Source: Desulfobacteraceae bacterium UBA2174
Lineage (GTDB): Bacteria; Desulfobacterota; Desulfobacteria; Desulfobacterales; UBA2174
Direction: 5' to 3'
Length of the DNA: 64,000 nucleotides
Assembly: GCA_002327445.1 (NCBI GenBank)
Contig: DCWA01000005.1
Location: 1 to 64,000 of the forward strand
The position numbers and the translations under genes were made by a program. The notes under the pieces were generated by a model. That model had not been told where the DNA came from. It ran no database searches and saw nothing but the letters and a program-made list of their open reading frames with translations. Each line of letters starts with the position of its first letter. The first letter of the stretch is position 1. Of the stretch, positions 53,423 through 61,846 are shown piece after piece.

Positions 53423-54727
53423 TCACGGCAGTTTCAACCAGAAGAGCCGGGCGGCTTCGCGGCCCGGATTTTCCCAGCCGATGGGCATTTCCCGGTCCAG
53501 GTAGATCAGATCGCCGGCCTGCACCGTCTCGGGGCAGTCCGGCAGCCGCAGGATCAGCTCGCCGCTTTGCAGGAACCCCATCTCCTGCCCCTTGTGCTGA
53601 AAAAAATGACCCGCCACCTTGGCCCCGGCCGGGATGTCGATGCGCAGCGGCTCGGCAAAGGCCTCGAATTCCGTCGGCAGCAACCGGGTGATCTCGACCA
53701 TGGGCCGGCCGGCCGAAGCCGGCGGCGATGCCGGCGGCTGGCCGGGCCGGAACACGACGGGGCGCCGCGGTGGCACGCCGGACTCGAAGAAGGCCCCCAT
53801 GGCCACCTCGAGGATCTCGCTCATCTTGTACAACGCCGGCAGGGACGGATAGATCTGGTTGTGTTCCACCTGGCTGATGGTACTGGGCGTCACCCCCACC
53901 CGCCGGGCCAGCTCGCTTTGCGACAACCCCTTGCGGGTGCGCAGCACCCGGATGCGGCTGCCCAGGTCGATGGCGCCCGGGGTTCGGCTGTCCAGGTCGA
54001 TGGTCACCGCTTGGCCCCGGCACCAGTATGCCTGGGCCAGGTCGAGCCGTTCGTTGTCATGGCCTTCGGCCTTGACGAGGGTCAGGCGGGTCTTGCCACG
54101 GTTGACGGCCAACGCGATGACCACCTGGGCGATCTGGTTGATCCGGGCGCGCAGCCGCTGGCTGTGCGCCTGTTTCTCGATGATCCAGTAGGCGATGGTG
54201 TTCAGCTCGTAGAGGCGGGGGCAGGCCCGGGAGTAGAAGCGCAGGATCTGTTCCTCGTCGCCCCAGAGGGCCTGCATCCCGGTGAGGCTGTCGAAGACCA
54301 GGCGCACGTCCCCGGATAGCCCCGCATGCAATCCATAGAGGCTTTGGGCCACCGTCTCGGCATCCCGGGGCGCCTGGAAGCGGACGATGCGGCAGGCGGT
54401 CGACGACCGGCGGTCCCGGTAGAAGGCGGCAAAAACCTCCGCGCCATCGCCCTTGCCGTCGGTGAAAGCGTCGAAGATCGTCAGCAGCGGGCTGTCGGCC
54501 AGCGGGCCGAGGCGGTCGATGAGATGCCGGAGGGAGTGGTCGAAATTGACATAGATCAATGACTTGCCGGCGGCGAGGCTGCAATGGATGAAGTTGTGAC
54601 AGAACACCGGCGCCAGGCTGCCGGCGTCGTCATACCAGACCACGTTGTCGCCGATGAAGATCCCGCCTCCCAGGAGCCGGTCCAGGTCTTCGATCCCCGA
54701 GGACACCGTGATGTGCGCGCCGCTCAT
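53423..54727 (-). CDS. KaiC/RecA-like domain with degenerate P-loop, fused to XRE HTH and cupin
   Basis: Residues 1-about 235 follow the KaiC-like fold (SSGIEDLDRLLGGGIF, YVNFDHSL, VRLVFDSLTGMQALW as Walker B region, RLTLVKAEGHD), but the Walker A position reads WYDDAGSLAPVF instead of GxxGxGKT. Residues about 255-315 form an XRE helix-turn-helix (KGLSQSELARRVGVTPSTISQVEHNQIYPSL). Residues about 355-434 form a cupin (FFQHKGQEMGFLQSGELILRL, GDLIYLDREMPIGWENPG). It looks like a transcription regulator with a pseudo-ATPase and a ligand-binding cupin. Its 3' end overlaps the tandem duplication. Confidence 0.85.
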   Translation of the reverse strand: MSGAHITVSSGIEDLDRLLGGGIFIGDNVVWYDDAGSLAPVFCHNFIHCSLAAGKSLIYVNFDHSLRHLIDRLGPLADSPLLTIFDAFTDGKGDGAEVFAAFYRDRRSSTACRIVRFQAPRDAETVAQSLYGLHAGLSGDVRLVFDSLTGMQALWGDEEQILRFYSRACPRLYELNTIAYWIIEKQAHSQRLRARINQIAQVVIALAVNRGKTRLTLVKAEGHDNERLDLAQAYWCRGQAVTIDLDSRTPGAIDLGSRIRVLRTRKGLSQSELARRVGVTPSTISQVEHNQIYPSLPALYKMSEILEVAMGAFFESGVPPRRPVVFRPGQPPASPPASAGRPMVEITRLLPTEFEAFAEPLRIDIPAGAKVAGHFFQHKGQEMGFLQSGELILRLPDCPETVQAGDLIYLDREMPIGWENPGREAARLFWLKLP

Positions 54728-54799
54728 GCGGCGGGTCCCTGTTCAGTTTTCCATCCCATGGTCATTCCTTGAAAACGGTGGCCAAGCCCTGCCAAAAAG

Positions 54800-54834
54800 A
54801 AATTCGAAATTCGAAGCACGAAATCCGAAACAAA
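54800..54834. repeat. 7-bp-period array upstream of the KaiC-like fusion
   Basis: Five in-phase heptads: AAATTCG, AAATTCG, AAGCACG, AAATCCG, AAACAAA. It lies between sbcB and the KaiC-like gene, both on the minus strand. Confidence 0.65.
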
Positions 54835-54876
54835 CCCACAAACCGTCGTTCCAAATGAGTCAATCCTGCGTCTCGC

Positions 54877-56298
54877 CTATCGGAATCGTTCGGTGATTAG
54901 CCGGTCCAGGGCGACCAGCAGAAGGCGGTCGGCCTCGGTGGTTTCCGTTTGCGCAAGGAGCCCGGCGATCTCCTCCCGGGCCGCTGCCGGGGTGCGGCGC
55001 GGGCGGCCCCGGTAGTCCACCGGCGCCTGGGTTCCGGCCGGCGGGTGGATGCGGTCGAAATAGGCGCGGCGGGCCTTTTCGACGGATTCCGAATGGGGGC
55101 CGGGAAAGTTGCGGAACAGGATGCGGCGCCCCAGGACGCGGGCCAACGGGTCGGCAAAGTGGCCGATCTGCGCCGGGCGCGCTTCCACCGGTGCCTCATG
55201 CCAGCGGTCGAAGGCCGCCAGATCCGCCTTCTGCCAGAAGCCGTGGTCGTAGAGGGCGGCGTCCGGGTCCACATCGGGTATTTCAGGGTAGCGGTAGGCC
55301 CGGTGAAAGGCAACGATTTCGGCCAGCAGGCGCGGCTGCTGCTGCAAGCGGTCCAGATTTTTGCGTGCCAGCGCTTGCCGCGGGGCATCCAACTGCGCCC
55401 AATAGCGGGGCAACGGAGGCAGGACCAGGGGCGGCTCGCCGTATTTCTTGCGCACCACGCGGGTCGTGTCCGGCACGTGGGCGGGGTCGGCCTCGGCCAG
55501 TTCGGGCAAATCCAGGCGCAACCAGAGGCGCTGGTTCGGATAGGGGGTGGAGGCTCCGAGTCCCAGGGCAGGGGCCATGTGGGCGTTGGCGCCGCCGAAC
55601 TCGCTGGAAATCAGCAGGGCGAGCCGATGGGGGCCGGCCGGGCTGGTGAAGAGCGGCGGCGTCTGCCGGACGCAGTCCTGGTCCACCGCCTTGTCGAAAC
55701 GGCCGCACAGATAGTCCCAGGTGTCCGCCTCGGTCCTGAAGCGCCGGGCGAGGGCCACGAGGGCTGTCACGTCGTTCATCGCGGTGTGAAACGGCGGGGC
55801 GGCCAGGTGGTTGGCCGTCGCCAGCGCCTCCAGCTTCAGGCTGGGGCGGCCGTTGTCTTCCGGCCACTGGAGCACCGCCGGCTTGAAATGGCGGTAGACG
55901 GCCGCGAAGGGGAGCAGGTCCATCCGGCCGCACTCGTGATGGTATTGGTGCGTGTAGGGCGGGAGCAGGTTGCGGTAGAAGGCGAAGCGGAGAAATTCGT
56001 CGTCGAAGCCCAGGGAGTTGTACCCCACGCTGATGGTTTGGGGGCGGTTGACCAGGGCGTGAATGGACTTTGCCGCTTCGTATTCGCTGCGGCCGGTGGA
56101 GAGCGTGTCCGGGCCGATGCGGTGAACCCGCATCGCATGGGGCGACGGCACCACGTCCGGCCTCAGGGCGATGGCCAGGTCGTAGCGTTCCACCTCGTTG
56201 AGGTCGGCATCGGTACGGATGGCGGCGAATTGAATCGGCTGGTCGAAGGCCGGGTTCAGTCCGGTGGTTTCCAGGTCGTAGAACAGGTAGGTTTTCAA
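54877..56298 (-). CDS. sbcB: exonuclease I (3'-5' ssDNA exonuclease)
   Basis: The 473-residue protein has the DEDDh exonuclease motifs DLETTGLNP, GYNSLGFDDEFLRFAFYRNL and HTAMNDVTALVALA, then the SH3-like and helical domains of SbcB (YFDRIHPPAGTQAPVDYRGR near the end). ExoI degrades single strands in recombination and mismatch repair. A single frame covers the family length. Confidence 0.95.
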   Translation of the reverse strand: MKTYLFYDLETTGLNPAFDQPIQFAAIRTDADLNEVERYDLAIALRPDVVPSPHAMRVHRIGPDTLSTGRSEYEAAKSIHALVNRPQTISVGYNSLGFDDEFLRFAFYRNLLPPYTHQYHHECGRMDLLPFAAVYRHFKPAVLQWPEDNGRPSLKLEALATANHLAAPPFHTAMNDVTALVALARRFRTEADTWDYLCGRFDKAVDQDCVRQTPPLFTSPAGPHRLALLISSEFGGANAHMAPALGLGASTPYPNQRLWLRLDLPELAEADPAHVPDTTRVVRKKYGEPPLVLPPLPRYWAQLDAPRQALARKNLDRLQQQPRLLAEIVAFHRAYRYPEIPDVDPDAALYDHGFWQKADLAAFDRWHEAPVEARPAQIGHFADPLARVLGRRILFRNFPGPHSESVEKARRAYFDRIHPPAGTQAPVDYRGRPRRTPAAAREEIAGLLAQTETTEADRLLLVALDRLITERFR

Positions 56299-56408
56299 CG
56301 CGGCGGGCCTTCTTTCGATGCGCGGCGGTTCGGGGGCGTCTTTGGGCCGGGCGTTTTCCCGACATAAAAGAGGCGTCCGGGTTTGTCAATCGGTTCCATC
56401 CCCACTTT

Positions 56409-57635
56409 TCAGAGAAGTCCGGTGAGGGCAAGCTGGTTTCTGTTCACGGCCAGCTTCAACTCCGGTTGAAGGTACTCGTGGGAGCCGACCGTAAAAGGGA
56501 TGAAGACCAGCAGGGCCGACTTGGGAACGATGTCGATGGCACCGAGGCGCGGATAGAACTGCCGTGCCGGCCGGGCCAGGGCGGCCAGGACGATCTTGAG
56601 GTTGTCGATGGTCTCGGCCACCGGCAAGGTGACGGGCAGCAGCTCTTCCCGAGGCAGCTTTTCCAGGGGTTCCACCGGTGGCTGCGCCAGGGTCAGGGCG
56701 CTCGCCAGATGGAGCAGCGTGGCCGGCCGGACCTTGAAAGCCGGACACCAGAATCGAAACGGACGCGATTCCCGATCCGGCTTGAGGACGGTGGGCAGGT
56801 TGGCCAGATGCGCCAGGTCGCCGAAATTGACCAGGGGGATTCCTTTTACCTCGGCCCGGACGCGCCAGAAAGGCAGGTAGGCGTCGGCGGCCTCGGGCGA
56901 CGGCATGCGGGCGGTGCGGATTTCTTCCAGGCCCTTGGCCGTCGCCCGCCAGAGCCGATCGCACTGGCGGCAGACCAGCACCAGGGTATCGCGGCGTCCC
57001 TCCAGGTCCTGGCCGCAAATCGGGCAAAGGGCCGGGATGAAGCGCAGGTGGTCCCCGGCCGGTTCGACGGGATGGGTTTCCGGCGGAGGCGCTTCGGCAT
57101 CCCGGGCCAGGGGGCGGTTGAGTACCCCGTCGTAGAGGCGCTGCCCCTGGCGGAAGATCGGCGTGTAAATCAGGCTGAGCGATTCGCCGACTTGGGTTTG
57201 CAGGAAAACGGGGGCCGGCTGGCGGGAGGCCTGGCGCCGCATGAAAAAGTCCCTGGCCTGCCGTGGGCCGCCGAAGGGCTGAAGGAAGGTGCCAGTCGTG
57301 GCGGGGGTGACAAATTTGAGCCGCAGGGCCTGGCTGCGCAGTCCGAGCGAAGGGGGAAAGGCCGGGTTGTCGACGGCGCAATGGCTATCGTCGGTGAAGC
57401 GATGCCGGATGCCGTCTACCCCGCAGGTGAAGAGGATGCCCTTGAACCGCCAGTAGGGGACATAAGCGATCTCCCGGTCCGCGGGCGCCCGGTGCGGCAG
57501 GACGTAGCGGGCCACGTTCCGGGGCAGCAGGTAGGACTGGACCCGGCAGAAATCGCACCGGTAAAGCCGGTCGCTTTCTCCGAGCACGGCCGGCGCGCCG
57601 CACTGGGGGCACTGGTGGTCGATATGCAGTTCGAT
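56409..57635 (-). CDS. zinc-ribbon protein of unknown function, probably starting at AUC
   Basis: The 408-residue protein begins with a zinc ribbon split over CPQCG and CDFC and has a second CPICG/CRQC pair mid-protein (about 205-230). No further domain is recognised. Most of the first knuckle lies upstream of the only normal start (GTG 57587). No ATG, GTG or TTG lies in frame between the upstream stop and CPQCG. An AUC at 57635 is placed 6 bases after GGGGAG and gives a natural N-terminus IELHIDHQCPQCG. The SPFH gene lies just upstream in the same direction. Confidence 0.75.
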   Translation of the reverse strand: MELHIDHQCPQCGAPAVLGESDRLYRCDFCRVQSYLLPRNVARYVLPHRAPADREIAYVPYWRFKGILFTCGVDGIRHRFTDDSHCAVDNPAFPPSLGLRSQALRLKFVTPATTGTFLQPFGGPRQARDFFMRRQASRQPAPVFLQTQVGESLSLIYTPIFRQGQRLYDGVLNRPLARDAEAPPPETHPVEPAGDHLRFIPALCPICGQDLEGRRDTLVLVCRQCDRLWRATAKGLEEIRTARMPSPEAADAYLPFWRVRAEVKGIPLVNFGDLAHLANLPTVLKPDRESRPFRFWCPAFKVRPATLLHLASALTLAQPPVEPLEKLPREELLPVTLPVAETIDNLKIVLAALARPARQFYPRLGAIDIVPKSALLVFIPFTVGSHEYLQPELKLAVNRNQLALTGLL

Positions 57636-57662
57636 GGGCGACTCCCCGGCGGGGTTGGGGGT

Positions 57663-57690
57663 TCAAGTTTCGAGTTTCGAATTTCGAATT
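57663..57690. repeat. 7-bp-period array between the SPFH and zinc-ribbon genes
   Basis: TCAAGTT, TCGAGTT, TCGAATT, TCGAATT run in phase. It lies 7 bases after the SPFH stop. Confidence 0.7.
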
Positions 57691-57697
57691 TTCACCT

Positions 57698-58846
57698 TTA
57701 CTTCCCCTCATGTCTTTCGCCGCACTGGTTGCAGAAGCGGGCGTCGGGGAGGTTTTCGGCCCCGCAGTGGGCGCAGCGCCAAGGCGCCGGCGCCGCGTCG
57801 GCCGGCCGGCCGCAACGGGGGCAGAAGCGGGCGTTGGGCGCCAGGTTCTTGCCGCAGTGCGCGCACTGCCGGAAGACGACCTGCTGATGGCCGCAGAACG
57901 GGCAGAAGCGGGCCCGGGCGGGAATCGTCTGCCGGCAGTCCGGGCAGGTGACCCCGGCCGACTCGGGGGACGCCCCGGCCGCCGCTTCCTGAGGGTCGCC
58001 ATTCTGGAAATAGCGGGCAAACATGGCGGGCAGCATCAACCCGATGCCCGCCCCCATGGCCTCGCCGGCGGTCCCGGTGGCATCGGCGGCCTTTTCCATC
58101 GCCATGGCGGCTTTCAACCGGGCCAGCCGCTCCAGGTCCGGCAGGGCGCCAAGTCGGCTGCGGTCGTCGATGGCCTGCTGGACTTCGGGCGGGGGAGTGA
58201 TGGCGTTGATGTAAAGGTGGGTCAGGGCCAGTCCGAAATGGGCCAGGTCGGCCTTGAGGCGCGTGGCAAGGTTCTGCGATAGCTGATCATACCGGGCCGG
58301 CAAGTTGAAGATCGTGTCGATGGTCTCGCCCATGTAGTCGTTGAAACGCGAGACGATGACCCGGTTGAGATATTCCTCCACGGCCTCGGTGGTGAAGATG
58401 CCCCGGGTGCCCACCAGGCTGTTGATGAACAGAACCGGCTGAACCACCTGCAAGTTGAAGACGCCGAACGCCCGCAGCCGCACCAGGCCGAGTTCGGCGT
58501 CGCGAAAGGCCACCGGGTCCCGCGTGCCCCACTTGAGGTTGGTGAAGACCTTCAGGTTGACGAAATAGACTTCGGCGCGCAGCGGGCTGCTCATCCCCCA
58601 GGGCACGCTGAGAATCTTGTTGAGCAGGGGGATGTTGAGGGTCTTGAGGGTATGACGCCCGGGGCCGAAGGCTTCCAGCGCGCGGCCCCGATAAAAGAAG
58701 ACCGCCGCCTGACTGTCTCGCACCGTCAGTTGGGCCCCCCACTTGATTTCCCCCGAACCCTCCGCCGGCAGCCGTTGGACGATGGTGTCGCCCGTGGGAT
58801 CCAACCATTCGATGTTTTCCAGGAAGACGAGATTGTTGCTGCCCAT
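57698..58846 (-). CDS. SPFH-domain protein with three C-terminal zinc ribbons (YdjI-like virion core type)
   Basis: The 382-residue protein has an SPFH/band-7 domain (about 1-250; VFLENIEWLDPTGDTIVQRLP, NRVIVSRFNDYMG) and an alanine-rich helical region, then three ribbons: CPDC...CPFCG, CAHCG...CPRCG and CAHCG...CNQCG. The family (YdjI) works with membrane-stress ATPases in Bacillus and is related to phage-shock-type responses. The downstream zinc-ribbon gene is probably its partner. Confidence 0.93.
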   Translation of the reverse strand: MGSNNLVFLENIEWLDPTGDTIVQRLPAEGSGEIKWGAQLTVRDSQAAVFFYRGRALEAFGPGRHTLKTLNIPLLNKILSVPWGMSSPLRAEVYFVNLKVFTNLKWGTRDPVAFRDAELGLVRLRAFGVFNLQVVQPVLFINSLVGTRGIFTTEAVEEYLNRVIVSRFNDYMGETIDTIFNLPARYDQLSQNLATRLKADLAHFGLALTHLYINAITPPPEVQQAIDDRSRLGALPDLERLARLKAAMAMEKAADATGTAGEAMGAGIGLMLPAMFARYFQNGDPQEAAAGASPESAGVTCPDCRQTIPARARFCPFCGHQQVVFRQCAHCGKNLAPNARFCPRCGRPADAAPAPWRCAHCGAENLPDARFCNQCGERHEGK

Positions 58847-59202
58847 GTTGTCTCTCCCTCAAGCAGGTTTCCGGTGAACGTGGTGAGGTTATAGGCAATC
58901 GGGTCTCCAAAGTAAACTGGCGCCCGCGGATTGGAGCGGCACGCGAAAGATGCCTTTTTGCTCTCTCCAAGGCCCCGGATCCGCCGGCGCCAGGGCCGGG
59001 GAAACCCGGCTTCCAAAATTGAGGTTGCACGAATCGGGGCGATCGTATAGAAATGCATCGATCTTTATCCTTTTTTATCCACAGGTTGACAGCGCGGGCG
59101 ACGCTTTTCAGGGCGGCATGGAATCTCTGTTCGATCCAGCACGGGCGCCCGGCCGCGGAGAAGGGCCGCTCTCAACGATCATCGGCGGGAAGGAGGCGAC
59201 GG
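58847..59202. other. 356-base divergent gap between SPFH and cytochrome c3 genes
   Basis: No gene is seen. A GCCGGG-GAAA-CCCGGC tetraloop hairpin lies at about 58994-59010. TTGCAC and TATAGA near 59025-59051 are a weak promoter candidate (15-base spacing) for the cytochrome gene. The ribosome site AAGGAGG lies just before 59203. Confidence 0.5.
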
Positions 59203-59661
59203 ATGCGCATCGAAAGGCGATTCGCGGGCAGGTGGGGATGGGTCTTCGCGGTGATGGCGGTGGTCGGCCTATCCGCGGCAGGCGCAGCCGCCGAAGAACT
59301 CTGCGTCCCCCTGGACGGCATCACCATCGAAGCTCCGGCGGGGGTGAGGGCCGAACGCAGTCCGGTGGAATTTCCCCATGGCCAGCACTTTTCCATGGCC
59401 TGCACGCAGTGCCATCACAAGTGGCAGGGGACCGCCGAGAACCTCAACTGCACCACCTCCGGATGTCATGACCTGACGGCTGCACCCGAAAAGAAGTCCG
59501 GAATTCCCGATTACCGATATTTCAAGAACGCCTATCACAGCTCCTGCATCGGCTGTCACAAGCAGATCAAGGCAGACAACCGGGCGGCGGAGATGGCTCG
59601 GACCGTCGAAACGGTCCAGCGGCCCGGCGGGCCCACCGGCTGCGTGGAATGCCATCCCTGA
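59203..59661 (+). CDS. periplasmic class III cytochrome c3-type protein
   Basis: The 152-residue protein has a signal peptide (WVFAVMAVVGLSAAGAAA) and four haem c attachment sites: CTQCH, NCTTSGCH (CX4CH), CIGCH and CVECH, with nearby His residues (HGQHF, YHSSC) as distal ligands. Tetrahaem cytochrome c3 carries electrons from periplasmic hydrogenases and formate dehydrogenases in sulfate reducers. AAGGAGG precedes ATG 59203. Longer in-frame extension is rejected because the export signal would be internal. Confidence 0.93.
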   Translation: MRIERRFAGRWGWVFAVMAVVGLSAAGAAAEELCVPLDGITIEAPAGVRAERSPVEFPHGQHFSMACTQCHHKWQGTAENLNCTTSGCHDLTAAPEKKSGIPDYRYFKNAYHSSCIGCHKQIKADNRAAEMARTVETVQRPGGPTGCVECHP

Positions 59662-59739
59662 TGATCCTTCGGCGCCGCCCTCCGTATTTCTGGTCCCCGG
59701 GCGGCGCCGGTCAACGGCCCGCGCCATCCATTCCCGTCG

Positions 59740-60402
59740 ATGCCCTCAGCCCGTTTTGACATCCATCGGTTCATGGCCATTCTGGAGGCCCATTATCCCC
59801 AGTGGCAGGCCCCTGTGGTCACCCTCATCGCCGAGCGGGGGGCATCGCCCTTCGAGATCCTGGTGTCGACCCTCCTGTCGCTGAGAACCAAGGACCAGGT
59901 GACCATCGCCGCTTCGCGGCGCCTCCTGGCGGCGGCCCGGACCCCGGAAGCCATGCTGGCCCTGGATGCCGATACCATCGGGCGCCTGATCTACCCGGTG
60001 GGTTTCTGGAAAACCAAGGCCGAACGGCTGCGGCAGATCAGCGCCATTCTCATCGAGCGCCACGGCGGCCGGGTGCCGGACAGCCTGGATGCTTTGCTGG
60101 CGTTGCCCGGCGTGGGGCGCAAGACCGCCAACCTCGTGCGGATCGAAGGCTTCGGCCTCGACGGGATCTGCGTCGACACCCACGTGCACCGGATCAGCAA
60201 CCGGACCGGCTACGTGCGCACGAAGGCGCCCGAGGAAACGGAGATGCGCCTGCGCGGCAAGTTGCCCCGCCGTTACTGGGTGCGCTATAACGAAATTCTC
60301 GTGGCCTTTGGCCAGGCGATCTGCCAGCCGGTATCCCCCTGGTGCAGCCGCTGCCCGGTGGCCGAACTGTGCCGCCGCGTGGGGGTGAAGCACAGCCGGT
60401 GA
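59740..60402 (+). CDS. nth: endonuclease III (DNA glycosylase/AP lyase)
   Basis: The 220-residue protein has the helix-hairpin-helix LPGVGRKTANLV with the catalytic Lys, the catalytic Asp in VDTHVHRI and the [4Fe-4S] spacing C-x6-C-x2-C-x5-C (CQPVSPWCSRCPVAELC). It removes oxidised pyrimidines. It precedes the exonuclease III gene, so a base-excision repair pair is likely. Confidence 0.97.
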   Translation: MPSARFDIHRFMAILEAHYPQWQAPVVTLIAERGASPFEILVSTLLSLRTKDQVTIAASRRLLAAARTPEAMLALDADTIGRLIYPVGFWKTKAERLRQISAILIERHGGRVPDSLDALLALPGVGRKTANLVRIEGFGLDGICVDTHVHRISNRTGYVRTKAPEETEMRLRGKLPRRYWVRYNEILVAFGQAICQPVSPWCSRCPVAELCRRVGVKHSR

Positions 60403-60403
60403 G

Positions 60404-60494
60404 AGTCGGAGATCAGAGGTCGGAGATCCGAGGTCGGAAGTCGGAGATCGGAAGTCCGAGGTCGGAAGTCGGAGATCGGAAGTCGGGGATCGGA
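60404..60494. repeat. 7-bp-period array (13 units) between nth and the exonuclease III gene
   Basis: Thirteen heptads run without a slip, mostly AGTCGGA, GATCGGA, GGTCGGA and GATCCGA. It starts 1 base after the nth stop and ends 7 bases before the next ATG, so the exonuclease gene has no obvious Shine-Dalgarno other than within the array (GGAG, in the last unit). Confidence 0.85.
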
Positions 60495-60501
60495 GCCACT
60501 C

Positions 60502-61287
60502 ATGACACGTCGCATCAAGCTGGTTTCCTGGAACGTCAATGGTCTCAACGCCGCCATGCAAAAAGGTTTCACCGATTCGCTGCGGCGCCTGGACGCCGAT
60601 GTCGTTGCCATCCAGGAAACCAAGCTCCAGCCGGAAAAACTCACCGACGCCATGCGCGACCTGGACGGCTTACGCTCCTACTGGTCGTTTTGCACCGTGA
60701 AGAAGGGTTACAGCGGCACGGCTGCCTATACCCGCATCGAACCGGCGTCCGTGGGCTACGGATTTGGACATTCCGACTTTGACGACGAGGGGCGGGTGGT
60801 GTGGTTGGACCTGACCGATTTTGTCCTGTTCAACGTCTATTTTCCCAATGGCCAGATGGGAGAGGACCGTCTCGAGTACAAACTGCGCTTCTACGAGGCA
60901 TTTTTCGAATACTGCGACGATTTGCGGCGCCGGGGCCGCCCGCTGGTGATCTGCGGCGACTACAACACCGCCCACAACGAGATCGACCTGAAAAATCCCA
61001 AGGCCAACGAAAACACCTCCGGTTTCTTGCGCATCGAGCGCGACTGGCTGGATCGCATCGAGGCCGCCGGGTACGTGGACACGTTCCGCCATCTCCACCC
61101 GGAAACGGTGAAGTACTCGTGGTGGACATATCGCTTCAAGGCTCGGGATCGGAACGTGGGGTGGCGCATCGACTATTTTTTCGTCACCCGGGACATGATC
61201 GATCGCGGCTGGGTGCGCGAGGCCTTCATCGACAACGATATTTTCGGCTCCGACCACTGCCCCGTGGGGCTGGTGCTGGAGATTTGA
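60502..61287 (+). CDS. xth: exonuclease III family AP endonuclease
   Basis: The 261-residue protein has the ExoIII motifs LVSWNVNGLNAA, QETKLQPE, GTAAYTR, NVYFPNG, CGDYNTAHNEIDL, WWTYRF and GSDHCPVGLVL. It cuts at abasic sites, in line with the upstream nth. The start codon ATG 60502 fits the family N-terminus exactly. Confidence 0.96.
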   Translation: MTRRIKLVSWNVNGLNAAMQKGFTDSLRRLDADVVAIQETKLQPEKLTDAMRDLDGLRSYWSFCTVKKGYSGTAAYTRIEPASVGYGFGHSDFDDEGRVVWLDLTDFVLFNVYFPNGQMGEDRLEYKLRFYEAFFEYCDDLRRRGRPLVICGDYNTAHNEIDLKNPKANENTSGFLRIERDWLDRIEAAGYVDTFRHLHPETVKYSWWTYRFKARDRNVGWRIDYFFVTRDMIDRGWVREAFIDNDIFGSDHCPVGLVLEI

Positions 61288-61294
61288 ACGAGCC

Positions 61295-61846
61295 ATGACC
61301 GATGACCATGCAACGACACCGTGCCCGTCGCGGGCGGCGATTCGCGCCCAAGCCAGCCGGGGGCTGCGGGCAGGGGACTGCTTCATCGCCGAGCGGACCT
61401 TCACCGAGGCCGAAGTGCGCGACTTCGCCGCCATGAGCCGGGATTACAACCCGGTGCACTTCGAGCCGCGCTGGACGGCCCTGAAGCGCTTCCAGGGCCC
61501 GGTGTGCCACGGCCTCCTGGTGGGCAGCCTGCTCACGGAGATCGGCGGCCAGATCGGCTGGCTGGCCACGGGCATGGCGTTTCGTTTCCGGCGGCCGGTC
61601 TATCCCGGGGACACGGTCACCTGCCGCATGACGCTGCTGGCGGTGGACGACCGCTGGCGGGCCCGGGCCGAAGCGGTGTTTCTGAATCAGCGGGAAGAAA
61701 CGGTGATCGAGGCCAACCTGGAGGGGATCGTTCCCGGCCCCGGTGAACAGGCCCTGCTGCGGGACATGATGGCCGCCGGAGACCCGACCAACGGTTTGGC
61801 TTGCCGGCCCGGGAATCCGGGATCGGGGCGGGAGGATGACCGATGA
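61295..61846 (+). CDS. MaoC-type (R)-specific enoyl-CoA hydratase
   Basis: The 183-residue hot-dog fold protein has the hydratase-2 motif DFAAMSRDYNPVHFE and VCHGLLVGSLLTEIGGQ, then FRRPVYPGDTVTC. The N- and C-termini (about 20 and 25 residues) are extra. It may hydrate (R)-enoyl-CoA. The gene overlaps by 4 bases (ATGA) the SelW gene, so the two are translationally coupled. Confidence 0.88.
   Translation: MTDDHATTPCPSRAAIRAQASRGLRAGDCFIAERTFTEAEVRDFAAMSRDYNPVHFEPRWTALKRFQGPVCHGLLVGSLLTEIGGQIGWLATGMAFRFRRPVYPGDTVTCRMTLLAVDDRWRARAEAVFLNQREETVIEANLEGIVPGPGEQALLRDMMAAGDPTNGLACRPGNPGSGREDDR

Noticed and set aside
60404..60494. CRISPR-like array
   Set aside because: Repeat units are 7 bases and imperfect without unique spacers. 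It is a short tandem repeat, not a CRISPR.
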